The position numbers and the translations under genes are program-made. A DNA stretch of 64,000 nucleotides, from contig OY756967.1 in assembly GCA_963580455.1 (NCBI GenBank), positions 2,254,501-2,318,500 on the forward strand. The letters are read 5' to 3'. Position 1 is the stretch's first letter, and the number at the start of each line of letters is the position of its first letter. Source of the stretch: Euonymus europaeus (Eukaryota; Streptophyta; Magnoliopsida; Celastrales; Celastraceae). Under the pieces are notes generated by a model. The model had not been told where the DNA came from, searched no databases, and worked only from the letters and a program-made list of their open reading frames with translations. Shown piece after piece: positions 12,801 to 23,634 of the stretch.

Positions 12801-13931
12801 AGCCAGTTGTAGATTTGTAGGTATATCCAGGAAGAAGAAAGAAAAAAGAAAAAAAAAAGTGAAGAGACTTCCATTGAACGCTGATGAGCCATTTGGATAT
12901 TTGTTTAGGTCTAGTTTATCTTCCTCTAAACATACAAACACAAGGTCACAAAATTCAGCATCAAACTAAAACTCATGCAACAACATAACTTTGCATAAGC
13001 CAAGTACTCGAGTGAAAGATTTATTTACCAGTCGTAATACTGAATTCCTTCCAAAATCATCCCCATTTTCGATTACGTCACGAAGAGCGTCTGGAAGAAC
13101 TCTCCAGAATTCGCCGACAAACTCAAAACCCTTTCGCCGGCTGTTCTGCAAAATATCATTGGCTAGATATAAAAAGGTCAATCTCTGCTCACGTGGAGCA
13201 CAGTGAAACTGTCTGCCCCATGTCTCAACAACTTGTTTCGCCTTATTCATATGGAAAATGCACCAATGAGACAGCGCTTGGTACATTAAGGGTTTAAACA
13301 AAGGATGATTTACCGTAGAAAATCATCGACTGCAGCAGCACAACACATCATGAACATATGTATGTTTATACACACATGCTTGTTTAAAGATGCACCTTAA
13401 CAATAAATACCGGGATGCTTGATACAATGAAAAGCATTTTTTCCCCCCGTAAAAAAAGACAAAAGGAAATAGATAGCAAATATAAGTAATATTCAGGGAC
13501 CACAGATAGTAGAATAGAGTTTACCAATTAAAAGAAGTTTCAAAAATGAGTAGCATGGTTGATTGCATTCCAAATGAAGATGCAACTTGAAATGGAACTA
13601 AAAAATTCAAACTCAAGTAGTCATCTCAGAGGAATTTCAGAGAAGCCTTAACAATCCCTATCTTTCAGTGACAAATTATTCTCGACACAGAGAAGTAAAC
13701 AAGATACCAGTCATTTGTTTTTACCGATCAGAATTTTCCAGACATAAATTTGACGCCACTGTAAAGCGAGAACAGTCAAGAAAATTATCACAAATACAAA
13801 AAGAAAAAATTATAGGGGATGCAAGCATCATGTGCAGCCTATAGTAAGAGGATACTTTCGATACTCGACTGTGAATTGTTTAGTTTGGCCAGCTTGTCCA
13901 CTAAAATGTGTGGATTAAATGTACTTCCCAT
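9832..13931 (-). CDS. CID-domain protein (ENTH/VHS-like; RPRD1-type regulator of RNA polymerase II)
   Basis: CID domains bind the phosphorylated C-terminal tail of RNA polymerase II and act in transcription and mRNA 3'-end formation in the nucleus. Seven exons join in frame: 13856-13931, 13029-13276, 12364-12483, 12115-12271, 11203-11342, 11089-11124 and 9832-10587. Together they give 510 residues. Exons 1-2 encode the CID (start MGSTFNPHILVDKLAKL; then LSHWCIFHMNKAKQVVETW and YLANDILQNSRRKG). Exons 3-6 encode a charged helical, coiled-coil-like middle (IWEERRVFG onward). The last exon is Pro/Ser/Gln-rich with a PPPPSSSPPP tract and a basic KRPK motif. The order matches plant ENTH/VHS-annotated RPRD1 homologues. 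All introns are GT-AG. Confidence 0.9.
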
Positions 13932-14031
13932 CGATTCTGAAATTATTGGCCCGACTAGCAAAGTGCAAGGTAGACCTTTAAGAAAGGAAAAAATGCTTGA
14001 CATCAGAAAAATAAGTAGTTGAATAAACAAT

Positions 14032-16741
14032 AGCTAAGTGAATATTATGTATGATAGATGAAGTTATGCCATAAACTGAAGAGAATTATGCATATAATCA
14101 TACATTCATACCCCTACATAGAAGACGAAGCATTAAATGTTTTTAAGGTGCGACAAAGTCTACAGGCATCAATCTATTAAATGCAACATGGGGGTAAGGT
14201 TAGATCTACCCCTCCCCATACATGTCTCCACTACACCTTGTCTACCAGGTGCCACCTTTCTTATATGTACATTAAGTGCAGTTGGGTTATTTAAGAGGTA
14301 ACCCATTCAGGATTATATAAAGGCCGGTACAAAAACTTCAACATGTTTGGATGTTTAGATGGAAAGCTAAAGAAATAACCTTGAACGGAAATCTGATAAT
14401 GTGATGTGTATCATTGAACATATCGATATTGTAATTTTCTACACATCAAATCGTATATTGTAAGTGTTTTACAAAATAGAAAAATATCTCAAAATAACTT
14501 CTACAAACATAAATTATCAACGTTTTCTACTATGGACTGGAGATCTGTAATTATGTGTCCTATATTCCAAATGTATCACCACCTAGAGGTAAGGGAACAA
14601 CTCAAAAATAATAAAAAAGCGAGAAAACAGCCAAAAAATAGTTTTAAAATCCCATCACCTAGCAATTTAGGGAATATTTGTTTGAATTTTCGAAGATCAT
14701 CAGGCAAGCTGATGACATGGTAATTAATAACATTTCACATTTTCTCTAATTCTCTTTCACATTAAATCCCCACCGCATGAAATGCCCTTATTCCCTCACT
14801 GAAATTTTGTGGAAATCGGAAGAAGAGCATTACTTCACTTATCTTGTGATATCTACAGGCACATAATTTTTGTGCGCTATGAAATGGATCTAATATAGCA
14901 GGTGTATTGACTCGAAATATGCAAGTGCAGATGTAAAATCTATCACATTAAATGTTTGATACATATAATAAAAAAATGTCAGTTTTATTACCACCAGAAC
15001 AGTCCAAAATTAACGTACTACTAAACGTGAGTGAGACTGTGAGACAACTATTAAGACCCCAGGTCAACTAATTTGATCATCAGCATCGTCATTTAAGCCT
15101 CCGGACACAAGGATAAATAAGAGAAGACAGACTGAAACCAGTACGTGGATTCTCTTTTGCCATTGGCTCCCCAACTAGAGCTAGTGAGCTACTCTCCACT
15201 AATCCTATTGAGCTCATATTCTTTCTTATTAAATCCATAATTTTTTGCTTCCCTTTACAATTATTACAATCTCCTACTTGAATTTTCTCAATTATTGTCA
15301 CTGTCTAGCCGTTATCTCTACATTGCGCATGCACACCATCTCCTCACATAAACATTTTACCTCAAATAGGCCCTATTCGAAAACCCTTCTCTAGATACAA
15401 TTTCCCACTAGAATTGTCTCAATTCTTCTCACTTTCACACCACTATCCCTAAGTTGTGCATGCCCATATCACGTAAATATTTATCTTTCATCTTATCTTT
15501 GATGGGCGCTATTCCAAAACACTTCTTATTTTACAATCTCTTGTGTGAATTTGATTCTTCTCACATTCTCACTATTGCCTCTACGAGACTATGACTCTAC
15601 GTTGTGCGCCCATACCATCTTATAGGTTTTCTCCCATCTTTGATAGATACTATTCCTACCCAGTACCCTCCATCAAAAAACTTATTTCCAAACTCTTTTT
15701 TTTTTTGAATAACTAAGACGAAATATGACTCTTCTTTGCCACAATCATGGCCATCTAAATATCATATATTTATCTTAAATTAATGCATAAAGTTGAAGCT
15801 TAAATATGTTCCAGCTAAAACCACAAAAACAACTACAACCAAAAATCAGAAGTTCATATCAAATTAAAAAATCAGAGGTTCAGAGCAAAATAGAGCAAAA
15901 TTCAATGTCAAAACACGAAATAACACCCTAACAAAAACATGCACGAGAAAATCACGTACTTGGAACAAAAAAAAGGAGCCGAAATCAAGGTTAAACGCAA
16001 TCATAAGAAAACAACATAGAAGGTGGCGTAACAGGACCTGACACGAATAATGCGAAAGGGACACGCGACACAAATCAACAGCCAGGGAGGATTTCTTGCT
16101 CCTTTTCAATTCCGCTCAAGGACTTCGACAGAATTGGGGCGGCTTTGAAGAATAGAATTCGGTTTGTGAAGTCATCAATACATTTTCCCCCCTCTATCGC
16201 TAACTTCGCGAATTGGAGCTATTCGGACCCTGCTCAAACGTTCCGTCAAACACCTCTGGTACTCCGGGCTTTAGCTTCTCCGGTTCGCGAAGTACGGTGG
16301 TGACTTTATACTGGCTCTTCTTGCAATCCCGAAAGTACGCTCGCATTTTCGAGGACACTATGCACTTTGCAGAATCTAGCCAAAAACGACGCCGTTGCAT
16401 GACTTGATTTTCTCAACAAAAAGCACAAACGGAAACGGTAGCAGCCAGCAAAGCATTTGTAGCACCATCATTTACTAATGTTTTAGTATTATCTCGCAAA
16501 CAATTGAAATTCAACATTAATTGTTTTCTCTATTATTTGTACACCTTTTTTGAATTTTGAGACAATTGTTATTAAAGTTTTTATGTTTCATAATACAAAG
16601 TAAAAATAATGAGCATTGACAGAAGAAAAAAAATTCATAAACAAATATATCTATAATCTATTAACAAAAATAGGCATTCTACATAACAATGATGTGGCTT
16701 CAATTGATTGGTCCACCTCCTTCAATAATACAATAATGTTA
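14032..16741. other. Intergenic region upstream of the CID gene
   Basis: AT-rich DNA holding a degenerate tandem repeat (about 15230-15670) and, at 16110-16410, a GC-richer patch with overlapping short open frames on both strands. The patch could be an upstream non-coding exon of the CID gene, since a possible donor GTGTCAG|GTCC lies near 16040 on the minus strand. It could also be part of another gene. No domain was recognised. Confidence 0.4.
15230..15670. repeat. Degenerate tandem repeat, about three units of 130 bp
   Basis: Three diverged copies of one pattern follow each other: a short ACAATCTC-like block, then AATT..TTCTCAC, then TTGYGC followed by a C-rich ACCATCT, then a CCCTATTC-like or GCTATTCC block. 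Units begin near 15265, 15400 and 15540. Copies match only approximately. Confidence 0.55.
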
Positions 16742-16902
16742 GGGATGCTAGTAATTTTTATCCCAAAAATATTTCAATAGCGTGTGACACTCATTTATAA
16801 CATCATAGCAAAAGGTCTATTGAAATAAAAATCAATGACATCTAGCGTGTGACATATATTGGTGGGATAATTAATATTTTGGAATAAAAATCACTGACAT
16901 CT
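16742..16902. mobile_element. Tourist-like MITE (PIF/Harbinger type)
   Basis: About 160 bp with terminal inverted repeats. The left end GATGCTAGTAATTTTTAT pairs with a right end whose reverse complement reads GATGTCAGTGATTTTTAT. Flanking TTA trinucleotides (16739-16741 and 16903-16905) fit the TWA target duplication of PIF/Harbinger elements. The inside contains further short repeats (AGCGTGTGACA twice). It has no coding capacity. Confidence 0.65.
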
Positions 16903-17055
16903 TTATCATTTTTGTTAATAATATGATTGCACTGATGGCTACGTTTTCCTCCTCACCATGGACATCGGGTTTCCTTCGAAGAGCTCGTCAATGGCATTCT
17001 CAATGTCTTCAGCTTGAAACTTTACGTACCTCGAACTCTTTATTGTCTTACAGGC

Positions 17056-17348
17056 CTTGCTTGGGAGAGGTGTTCGGAGGGGTTGGAAGGGGTTCGTGAA
17101 TAAGCGAACCCTTGCTTGGCGCGAACACCTCAAGGTGTTCGGAGGGTTCACGAACCCCTTTCAACACCCCTTTTCCCAACCCCTCAAAATGAGGGGTTGG
17201 GAGGTGTTCACTCACATTAAAGGCTCCCAACCCCTCTCATACCAATCAAGAGTTCACTTTTATGAACCCCTCCCAACCCAACACCTCCCAACTCTACCCC
17301 TCCCAACCCCTCTCAACCCAACACCTCCCAACCCATCTCCCAAGCATA
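17056..17348. mobile_element. hAT-like MITE, copy 1
   Basis: A ~290-bp non-coding repeat rich in GGGGTTGGGAGGTG and its complement. Its ends form an inverted repeat (CTTGCTTGGGAGA at left; TCTCCCAAGCATA at right). A related copy lies at 43100-43375. It splits the EXO70 C-terminal coding sequence. The flanks show only a degraded possible 8-bp target duplication, so the hAT label is tentative. Confidence 0.7.
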
Positions 17349-18555
17349 GTCTCAGTGTCCAAGTGTTGTGAGAACCTCCCCAAGAAAGACCGATAGGCTG
17401 GAATCACCACTGCCGATATTGAAACTCCAAGCTCCGACTGAAGCTTTTCGTCACTCAAAATTCAACAACTTTATGTCCCGTGAATTTCATCGAACATGGC
17501 ATTGAAGCTCTTGAACCTCTCTTTTAGCACCGGTTTCACTACTTTCCCATTCACTTGCTATCCTTCGTGACTCAAACAACCCAAAAGCTTATTCCACGTC
17601 TCTCTCTCATACCCCTTATGGTAGTTCATCAAATATGACGATCTCTCTCTGCACCACGTGTCACCCATAACTTGTTGGATCTTTGTCAACCCTTTGATCT
17701 TCTGCAAGATGCAGTGGCCGTCGTTCATCATGAAAATTGAGCTTAATGAAGTGTCCTTGTAGAGCTTTGAATTCGCTTTGAGATTTGTGTCCAACAATTA
17801 AGTCCATAACCCTCATCAACTGACTCGAAAATGATGACTGGTCCTGCGTTTCGTTGTCTTCGTCGTCGTATCGTGACCAACTAGAAGACTCAGCTCTCTC
17901 AAACTTTGAATGCTCCTTGAAGACTTTTTCAAGTGTGTCTTTGTAATACTCACATGCACATTTTAGATAGTTCATGGTATAGCGTGTGAGAGAATACACA
18001 ACACCATCTGCAACCGGAGTCTTCCCTATGTCAGACTTAATCGAGTTATCCAAATCACAGAATATACAAACCGCAGCCTCGCCAATACGACATCTAATTG
18101 TTGTCGTTTCAGTCTTGAGCTCTTTAGCAGATTCCTTCTCGAACAGCCTGTCCATGACCGAGAGACTATCCCACAAGGTCTCACAGATATCAAGAAACTT
18201 GAAAAGCTTTTCAGTGGATCATTTTGACATGGCGATTGCCTCTGAAAAATTGAGGAGTTGAATCAACATGGGCGCTTGAGATTACTGAACAGACTCCCTG
18301 CGATTGATGGATAGTCAGTGAAAATCTTATCGGCGAGTTTTCTCTTGCCTTGGAAATAAACGGTGGCGCATTGCCTGAAGGTCTTGCTCCATGTCGCAAT
18401 TTCATTATCCAAGGCATCCCATTGCATTTTTGCATTTCGTCAACACTGATCTTCCTGAATCCTAGATTTATTAGGCACTCATCAAATGTTTCCCTTCTCG
18501 CGATCATATACAACTCACAGCATTCAGATTCGTGTCCTCTCGATAACATCTCCTT

Positions 18556-18790
18556 TGTTAAGACACTGCCTTTCAAACGGTTGAATTAAGCTTGTCTTCT
18601 CTGATAAGACAACACTTTATTTTTCATCATTATTTCTTTTCTTCCCGTTTGTACTTTCTCTCTTTCCCTTAGCTGTATCCTATTTATTAAAAGCTTGCTG
18701 CTCAAAGCTTTGTAACTCTGTAACTTGCTTTTTCGTATGAAGAAAACAAGCTCTTGATTCCATCTTCCATCTTGATCTGTTTTGCTTTCA
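18556..18790 (+). repeat. 5' LTR of young Ty1/copia element
   Basis: 235 bp, reading the same as 23400-23634 at every base compared by eye. It starts TGTTAAGACACTGCC and ends GTTTTGCTTTCA. Confidence 0.96.
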
Positions 18791-18888
18791 TGGTATCGGA
18801 GCAGGTTTGATCCAGTTGGATTCTTGGGTATGACCTCTACTCCACTTGTTGGGTCTGTGGTATAACTCAGCCCACAAGTGCGGGGGAG

Positions 18889-19153
18889 TGTTAAAACTCC
18901 CACATCGAAAGATGTGGGAGGTTAAGTCTCCTTTATAAGGAGTTGCCCACCTCAACCCACTAACAAGGCCTTTTCCCTTGTGTAGTGAGTTGGGCCCAAG
19001 CCCGCTTGCTGCACTTGAGGAGAAACAAAGCCGTGCGGGCCCGTTGTATCCTTGTGAACCGGACAACCCCTATGTGGGCCCGATGTATCCAGTGAACCGG
19101 ACAACCTAAAGCGGACAATATTGTTAGTGTGTGGGGCTGTGGAAATTACAACA
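18889..19153 (+). repeat. Second, unrelated LTR-like segment inside the copia leader
   Basis: 265 bp beginning TGTTAAAACTCCCACATCG and ending ATTACAACA, so TG...CA. It is preceded by a purine tract GCGGGGGAG and followed by a second primer-binding-like TGGTATCGGAGGAGG. Near its start, CTCCCACATC and GATGTGGGAG form a perfect hairpin, a pattern seen in many plant LTR and TRIM ends. No matching 5-bp duplication flanks it, so it is not a simple insertion. Confidence 0.7.
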
Positions 19154-19174
19154 TGGTATCGGAGGAGGTCGTAT

Positions 19175-22100
19175 ATGGGCCATAACAAATTCAACCATTA
19201 CACCAATCAGAGTTCCAACACCTATCCCTCTTCTTCTTTAGTCATTCCGCTACCACAAATGGAAAATTTTCAAACTAATTCTCAAATCCCTCAGTCAAGC
19301 AATTTTCAGTCTGCGATTCAGAATGTAAACCCATTTCGAAACCCTCTATATCTTACTCATTCTGATTTCACATCAAATCTGATTTCGTTGGTCTTGACTG
19401 GGTGTAATTTCCATTTGTGGAGCAATCAATTGGAAACGGCATTGAGGGCTAGGAACAAAATCTGTTTTATTGATGGCACAATGAAGATGCCAAATGTAGG
19501 AGATGCAACTTACCAAGATTGGATCCAGTGCGATAGCTTGGTGAAGACTTGGATAACCAATTGTGTATCTCAGGATATTTTGGTAAGCATCTCTACCTCA
19601 AAAACAGCTTTTGATCTTTGGGTTGACCTGAAAAACAGGTACTCATCTGGAAACCCAGCCAGAATTTTCGAGTTGGCTAGGTTGATAGCAAATATCAAGC
19701 AAGGCTCTTCGTCTGTCACTGAGTATTACGCAAGACTCAAAGCCCTTTGGGATGAGCTTGACCAATACAAGAAACTACCAAAATGTAGATGTGGTAAATG
19801 TACCTGTGCAGTAGAAGAAGATGCCCTAACTGATCGCAATCAGGACAAACTGATTCAATTCCTAATGGGTCTTGAAGATGGTTTTCAGCATGTCACTAAT
19901 CAAATATTGCTTATGGACCCCTTACCAGAAGTTAGCAAAGCCTTCGCTCAAGTGTGTCAAGTTGAAAGAAAATTTACAGTCAATATGAGTGACAAGAAGG
20001 GAGTGGCAGTGCAGGAATTTGCCATGCAAGTAACAGGAAAAAATGATGTAGGAAGGGAGTCCAGGCCAGGGAAAAGAAATCATCCAGACAAAGAAAAACT
20101 TTTTTGCAAATATTGCAAAAAGACCAACCATACGGTTGATAAGTGTTTCAAGCTAGTGGGATATCCTAGTGATATGGAAAATCCAGCTAAGAAGCAAAGG
20201 CAGGGATCATCTACTTATTCTGAAAAGAAGAATCATTCTATGAATCAGGTGGATTCCAACACACAGAATTCCTCCCAAGCATCAATGCAAGAAATTCTTG
20301 CTTTACTTAAAGCAAATCTTGAAAATGGAGAGAATCGTGTGGCCTCAGCTTCTGCAGTTGGAGGTACAAATTTTTTTTCTAACTGGATTCTTGACACAGG
20401 AGCATCAGATCATGTAGTCTGCATGATAGATTATTTTTGTTCATCTAGAAAAGTAAACAATGCTTTTATTTCATTACCTGATGGAAAAAGATATAAGGTT
20501 GATTCAATAGGAGACATTAAGTTGAGGAACAATTTAATTTTAAAGGAAGCACTTTATGTAAAAAATTTCAATTTAAATCTAATCTCAATAAGTAAGTTAG
20601 CTGCAGACCTGAATGTCACCCTAAATTTCACTCCCACTTCATGTGTATTGCAGGATTCAATCACATTGAAGAAGAATGGGATGGGAGTCATGTGTAATGG
20701 TCTGTACTACTTACTTCAGGATCTGAAACCTCAGAAGAAGAAGTTAGCTTTTGTTAATTTTGTTGAAAAAGATTCTCTCTGGCATAACAGATTGGGTCAT
20801 CCGTCTGTTAGAATTTCTGCTATGTTACCTTTCAATATAGGAAGAACATGTAATGACTGTAATATTTGTCCCCTAGCCAAAATGAAAAGAAGGTCTTTTT
20901 CAATTAGTCAAACTAAAACTACTGCATGTTTTGATCTTTTGCATATTGATATTTGGGGGCCTAATGGGGTTACTTCTGTTGAAGATTTTAAATATTTCTT
21001 GACAATCGTAGATGATTTTTCAAGAGCTACATGGATCATTTTGATGAAAGCCAAAAATGAAGTTAGAGAACATATTGAATATTTTGTAACCTATATTAAG
21101 ACACAATTCAATACTAAAGTCAAAGTAATAAGAACCGACAATGGTGCAGAGTTTACTATGTTAGATTTCTACAAAAGAGAGGGAATTGTTCACCAAAAAT
21201 CATGTCCCTACACACCCCAACAAAATGGGGTGGTTGAGAGAAAGCATCAACACATTCTTAATGTGAGTAGAGCTATAAGATTTCAGTCTAATATGCCTGA
21301 GCAATACTGGAGCCACTGTGTGCTTACTGCTGTTCATTTAATTAACAGGTTGCCTTCAAGGATTTTAGATAAGAAAAGTCCCTATCAGATTTTATACAAC
21401 ACTAAGCCAAGCTATGATGAACTTAAAGTATTTGGATGCTTATGCTATGCTAAAGTCTTAAGGCATCAAGGTTCTAAGTTTGATCCAAGGGCTAGGAAGT
21501 ATGTATTTCTTGGGTATCCATGTAATACCAAAGGTTATAAACTCATGGATTTAGAAACTTATGAAATCTCAGTTTCTAGAGATGTTATATTTTGTGAAGA
21601 CCAGTTTCCATTTAAAGAGAACAAAGCTGATACAGATTGTGTTCTACAAAATGAAGACATTCTGCATAATGATAAGAGTAGTAAATTTTCAAATAATGAT
21701 GAAAATACTAGGTCTAAGAGAACAAAAAATAAGCCTTCTTATTTAAAGGACTATGAGTGTAATAACATGATGTGTCATAAACCTGTTATTGCTCATTCTC
21801 ATTATGCATCACATGCCATGTTCTTTAATGCTATTGCTTCACATCATGAACCAAAGAATCACATTGAAGCATCTAAATTTGCACATTGGCGTGAGGCAAT
21901 GAATAATGAGTTACAGGCATTGCATGAGAATAATACCTGGACTGTTGTTCCATTGCCCAAAGGTAGAAGAGCTGTTGGATCCAAATGGATATACAAAATC
22001 AAGTATAATCCAGATGGATCTGCGGAAAGATACAAGGCAAGGCTTGTAGCTCAAGGCTATAGTCAAGCCTATGGCTATGATTACACAGAGACTTTCTCAC

Positions 22101-23392
22101 CTGTAATCAAGATGGTTACTGTGAGGATTTTTCTTGCATTGGCAGCAATCAATAACTGGACTATCCACCATTTGGATGTTCACAATGCTTTTTTAAATGG
22201 TGATTTAAAGGAGGACATTTATATGAGAATGCCTCCTGGTTATGAGACTCACAGTGCAGGTTATGCATGTAAACTCAACAAATCTCTCTATGGATTAAAG
22301 CAGGCATCCAGACAGTGGAATGCCAAGTGCAAGGAATCTCTGGTAAAGTTTGGATTTAAACAGTCTAAGTGTGATTATTCATTGTTTATTTATAGACATA
22401 ATACTTCTTTAGTAGTATTACTCTTGTATGTGGATGATATGGCCATTGGAGGGAACAATCCTTCCTTGATTGAAAAGGTAAAGAAATACATTGCTTCTTG
22501 TTTTAAAGTCAAAGATCTTGGTGAATTAAAATATTTTTTAGGCTTGGAAGTTAATAATGCTGCTAATGGCTTAACTGTATGTCAAAGGAAATATGTAGTA
22601 GATTTGTTATCTGACACTGATTTCAGGAACTGCAAAGATATAAGCACTCCAATGGACATGAATGCCAAGATGTCTATGTCTCAAGGAAAACTTCTGGAGG
22701 ATGCTATGATGTATAGGAGGCTTGTTGGGAAACTGATGTACCTGACCATCACCAGGCCAGACATTACATATACTGTGAATACTCTCAGCCAGTTCATGAA
22801 GAGTCCTACCAATCAACATCTTAAAGCTGCTCAAAGAGTTATCAAATATTTAAAGGGAACTTCAAGCCAAGGTCTATTCTTTCCTCATGGTCAAACCAAC
22901 AATCTCACTGCCTTCTGTGATGCAGACTGGGCAGCATGTCCAGATACACGCAGGTCAATCACAGGTTATAACATCATGTTAGGAGAAGCCTTGATAGCTT
23001 GGAGATCAAAGAAGCAACAAACTGTATCAAAGTCTTCTGCAGAGGCTGAATATAGGTCCCTAGCATCAGTGACGAGTGAACTGACTTGGATCAATGCAAT
23101 TCTCAATGAACTACAAAATCCAGTGCAAAAACCAATATCAGTCTTCTGTGACAGCAAAGCTGCCATTCACATTGCCAACAACCCTGTGTATCACGAAAGA
23201 ACAAAGCACATTGAAATTGATTGTCACTTCGTCCGAGAGAAGGTGGAGAAGAAATTGATTAAGCTCAACCACATACGAACTTCAAATCAACCTGCAGATA
23301 TGTTCACCAAAGCCATGTCTTCAGCTCAATTGCAGAATTTCACGTCCAAGCTGCATATGGTTGACACTTCGAATCAACCACATCCAGCTTGA
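19175..23392 (+). CDS. Ty1/copia gag-pol polyprotein, intact
   Basis: A single 1405-residue frame from the first ATG after the second primer-binding-like site; the frame is open upstream to 19121, but only via non-ATG codons. Gag (UBN2-type) covers about residues 60-290, with a CX2CX4HX4C knuckle (CKYCKKTNHTVDKC) near 310. The protease DTGA motif is near 406. Integrase has an HHCC segment near 530-575 and a DDE core including VDDFSRATW, RTDNGAEF and QQNGVVERK. Reverse transcriptase carries the YVDD box near 1085. RNase H starts at DADWAACP near 1249 and ends with the common [16 protein letters not shown] stretch. No stop or frameshift was seen, so it may be able to transpose. Confidence 0.93.
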   Translation: MGHNKFNHYTNQSSNTYPSSSLVIPLPQMENFQTNSQIPQSSNFQSAIQNVNPFRNPLYLTHSDFTSNLISLVLTGCNFHLWSNQLETALRARNKICFIDGTMKMPNVGDATYQDWIQCDSLVKTWITNCVSQDILVSISTSKTAFDLWVDLKNRYSSGNPARIFELARLIANIKQGSSSVTEYYARLKALWDELDQYKKLPKCRCGKCTCAVEEDALTDRNQDKLIQFLMGLEDGFQHVTNQILLMDPLPEVSKAFAQVCQVERKFTVNMSDKKGVAVQEFAMQVTGKNDVGRESRPGKRNHPDKEKLFCKYCKKTNHTVDKCFKLVGYPSDMENPAKKQRQGSSTYSEKKNHSMNQVDSNTQNSSQASMQEILALLKANLENGENRVASASAVGGTNFFSNWILDTGASDHVVCMIDYFCSSRKVNNAFISLPDGKRYKVDSIGDIKLRNNLILKEALYVKNFNLNLISISKLAADLNVTLNFTPTSCVLQDSITLKKNGMGVMCNGLYYLLQDLKPQKKKLAFVNFVEKDSLWHNRLGHPSVRISAMLPFNIGRTCNDCNICPLAKMKRRSFSISQTKTTACFDLLHIDIWGPNGVTSVEDFKYFLTIVDDFSRATWIILMKAKNEVREHIEYFVTYIKTQFNTKVKVIRTDNGAEFTMLDFYKREGIVHQKSCPYTPQQNGVVERKHQHILNVSRAIRFQSNMPEQYWSHCVLTAVHLINRLPSRILDKKSPYQILYNTKPSYDELKVFGCLCYAKVLRHQGSKFDPRARKYVFLGYPCNTKGYKLMDLETYEISVSRDVIFCEDQFPFKENKADTDCVLQNEDILHNDKSSKFSNNDENTRSKRTKNKPSYLKDYECNNMMCHKPVIAHSHYASHAMFFNAIASHHEPKNHIEASKFAHWREAMNNELQALHENNTWTVVPLPKGRRAVGSKWIYKIKYNPDGSAERYKARLVAQGYSQAYGYDYTETFSPVIKMVTVRIFLALAAINNWTIHHLDVHNAFLNGDLKEDIYMRMPPGYETHSAGYACKLNKSLYGLKQASRQWNAKCKESLVKFGFKQSKCDYSLFIYRHNTSLVVLLLYVDDMAIGGNNPSLIEKVKKYIASCFKVKDLGELKYFLGLEVNNAANGLTVCQRKYVVDLLSDTDFRNCKDISTPMDMNAKMSMSQGKLLEDAMMYRRLVGKLMYLTITRPDITYTVNTLSQFMKSPTNQHLKAAQRVIKYLKGTSSQGLFFPHGQTNNLTAFCDADWAACPDTRRSITGYNIMLGEALIAWRSKKQQTVSKSSAEAEYRSLASVTSELTWINAILNELQNPVQKPISVFCDSKAAIHIANNPVYHERTKHIEIDCHFVREKVEKKLIKLNHIRTSNQPADMFTKAMSSAQLQNFTSKLHMVDTSNQPHPA

Positions 23393-23399
23393 GAAGGGG

Positions 23400-23634
23400 T
23401 GTTAAGACACTGCCTTTCAAACGGTTGAATTAAGCTTGTCTTCTCTGATAAGACAACACTTTATTTTTCATCATTATTTCTTTTCTTCCCGTTTGTACTT
23501 TCTCTCTTTCCCTTAGCTGTATCCTATTTATTAAAAGCTTGCTGCTCAAAGCTTTGTAACTCTGTAACTTGCTTTTTCGTATGAAGAAAACAAGCTCTTG
23601 ATTCCATCTTCCATCTTGATCTGTTTTGCTTTCA
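23400..23634 (+). repeat. 3' LTR of young Ty1/copia element
   Basis: A 235-bp partner of the 5' LTR with no difference noticed. It follows purine tract GAGAAGGGG directly. Confidence 0.96.

Larger units (their letters stand above)
18556..23634 (+). mobile_element. Ty1/copia LTR retrotransposon, intact and very young
   Basis: A full-length 5.08-kb element with 235-bp LTRs that look identical, TG...CA ends and a perfect 5-bp target duplication TCCTT (18551-18555 and 23635-23639). Removing the element and one copy of the duplication restores the EXO70 reading ...IAK|EMLSRG. The primer-binding site TGGTATCGGAGCAGG follows the 5' LTR, and a purine tract GAGAAGGGG precedes the 3' LTR. One uninterrupted gag-pol frame is present. 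The domain order protease-integrase-RT-RNase H is that of Ty1/copia; short LTRs suggest an Ale/Retrofit-like lineage, unproven. It lies antisense to EXO70. Confidence 0.97.

Noticed and set aside
17056..17371. Pro/Thr-rich 104-codon frame in the MITE
   Set aside because: It arises from the CCCTCCCAACCC-type repeat of the MITE and has no other support.
19121..19174. Upstream extension of the copia polyprotein to 19121
   Set aside because: It would start at TTG and lie within the inner LTR and primer-site sequence. The first ATG in frame is 19175.
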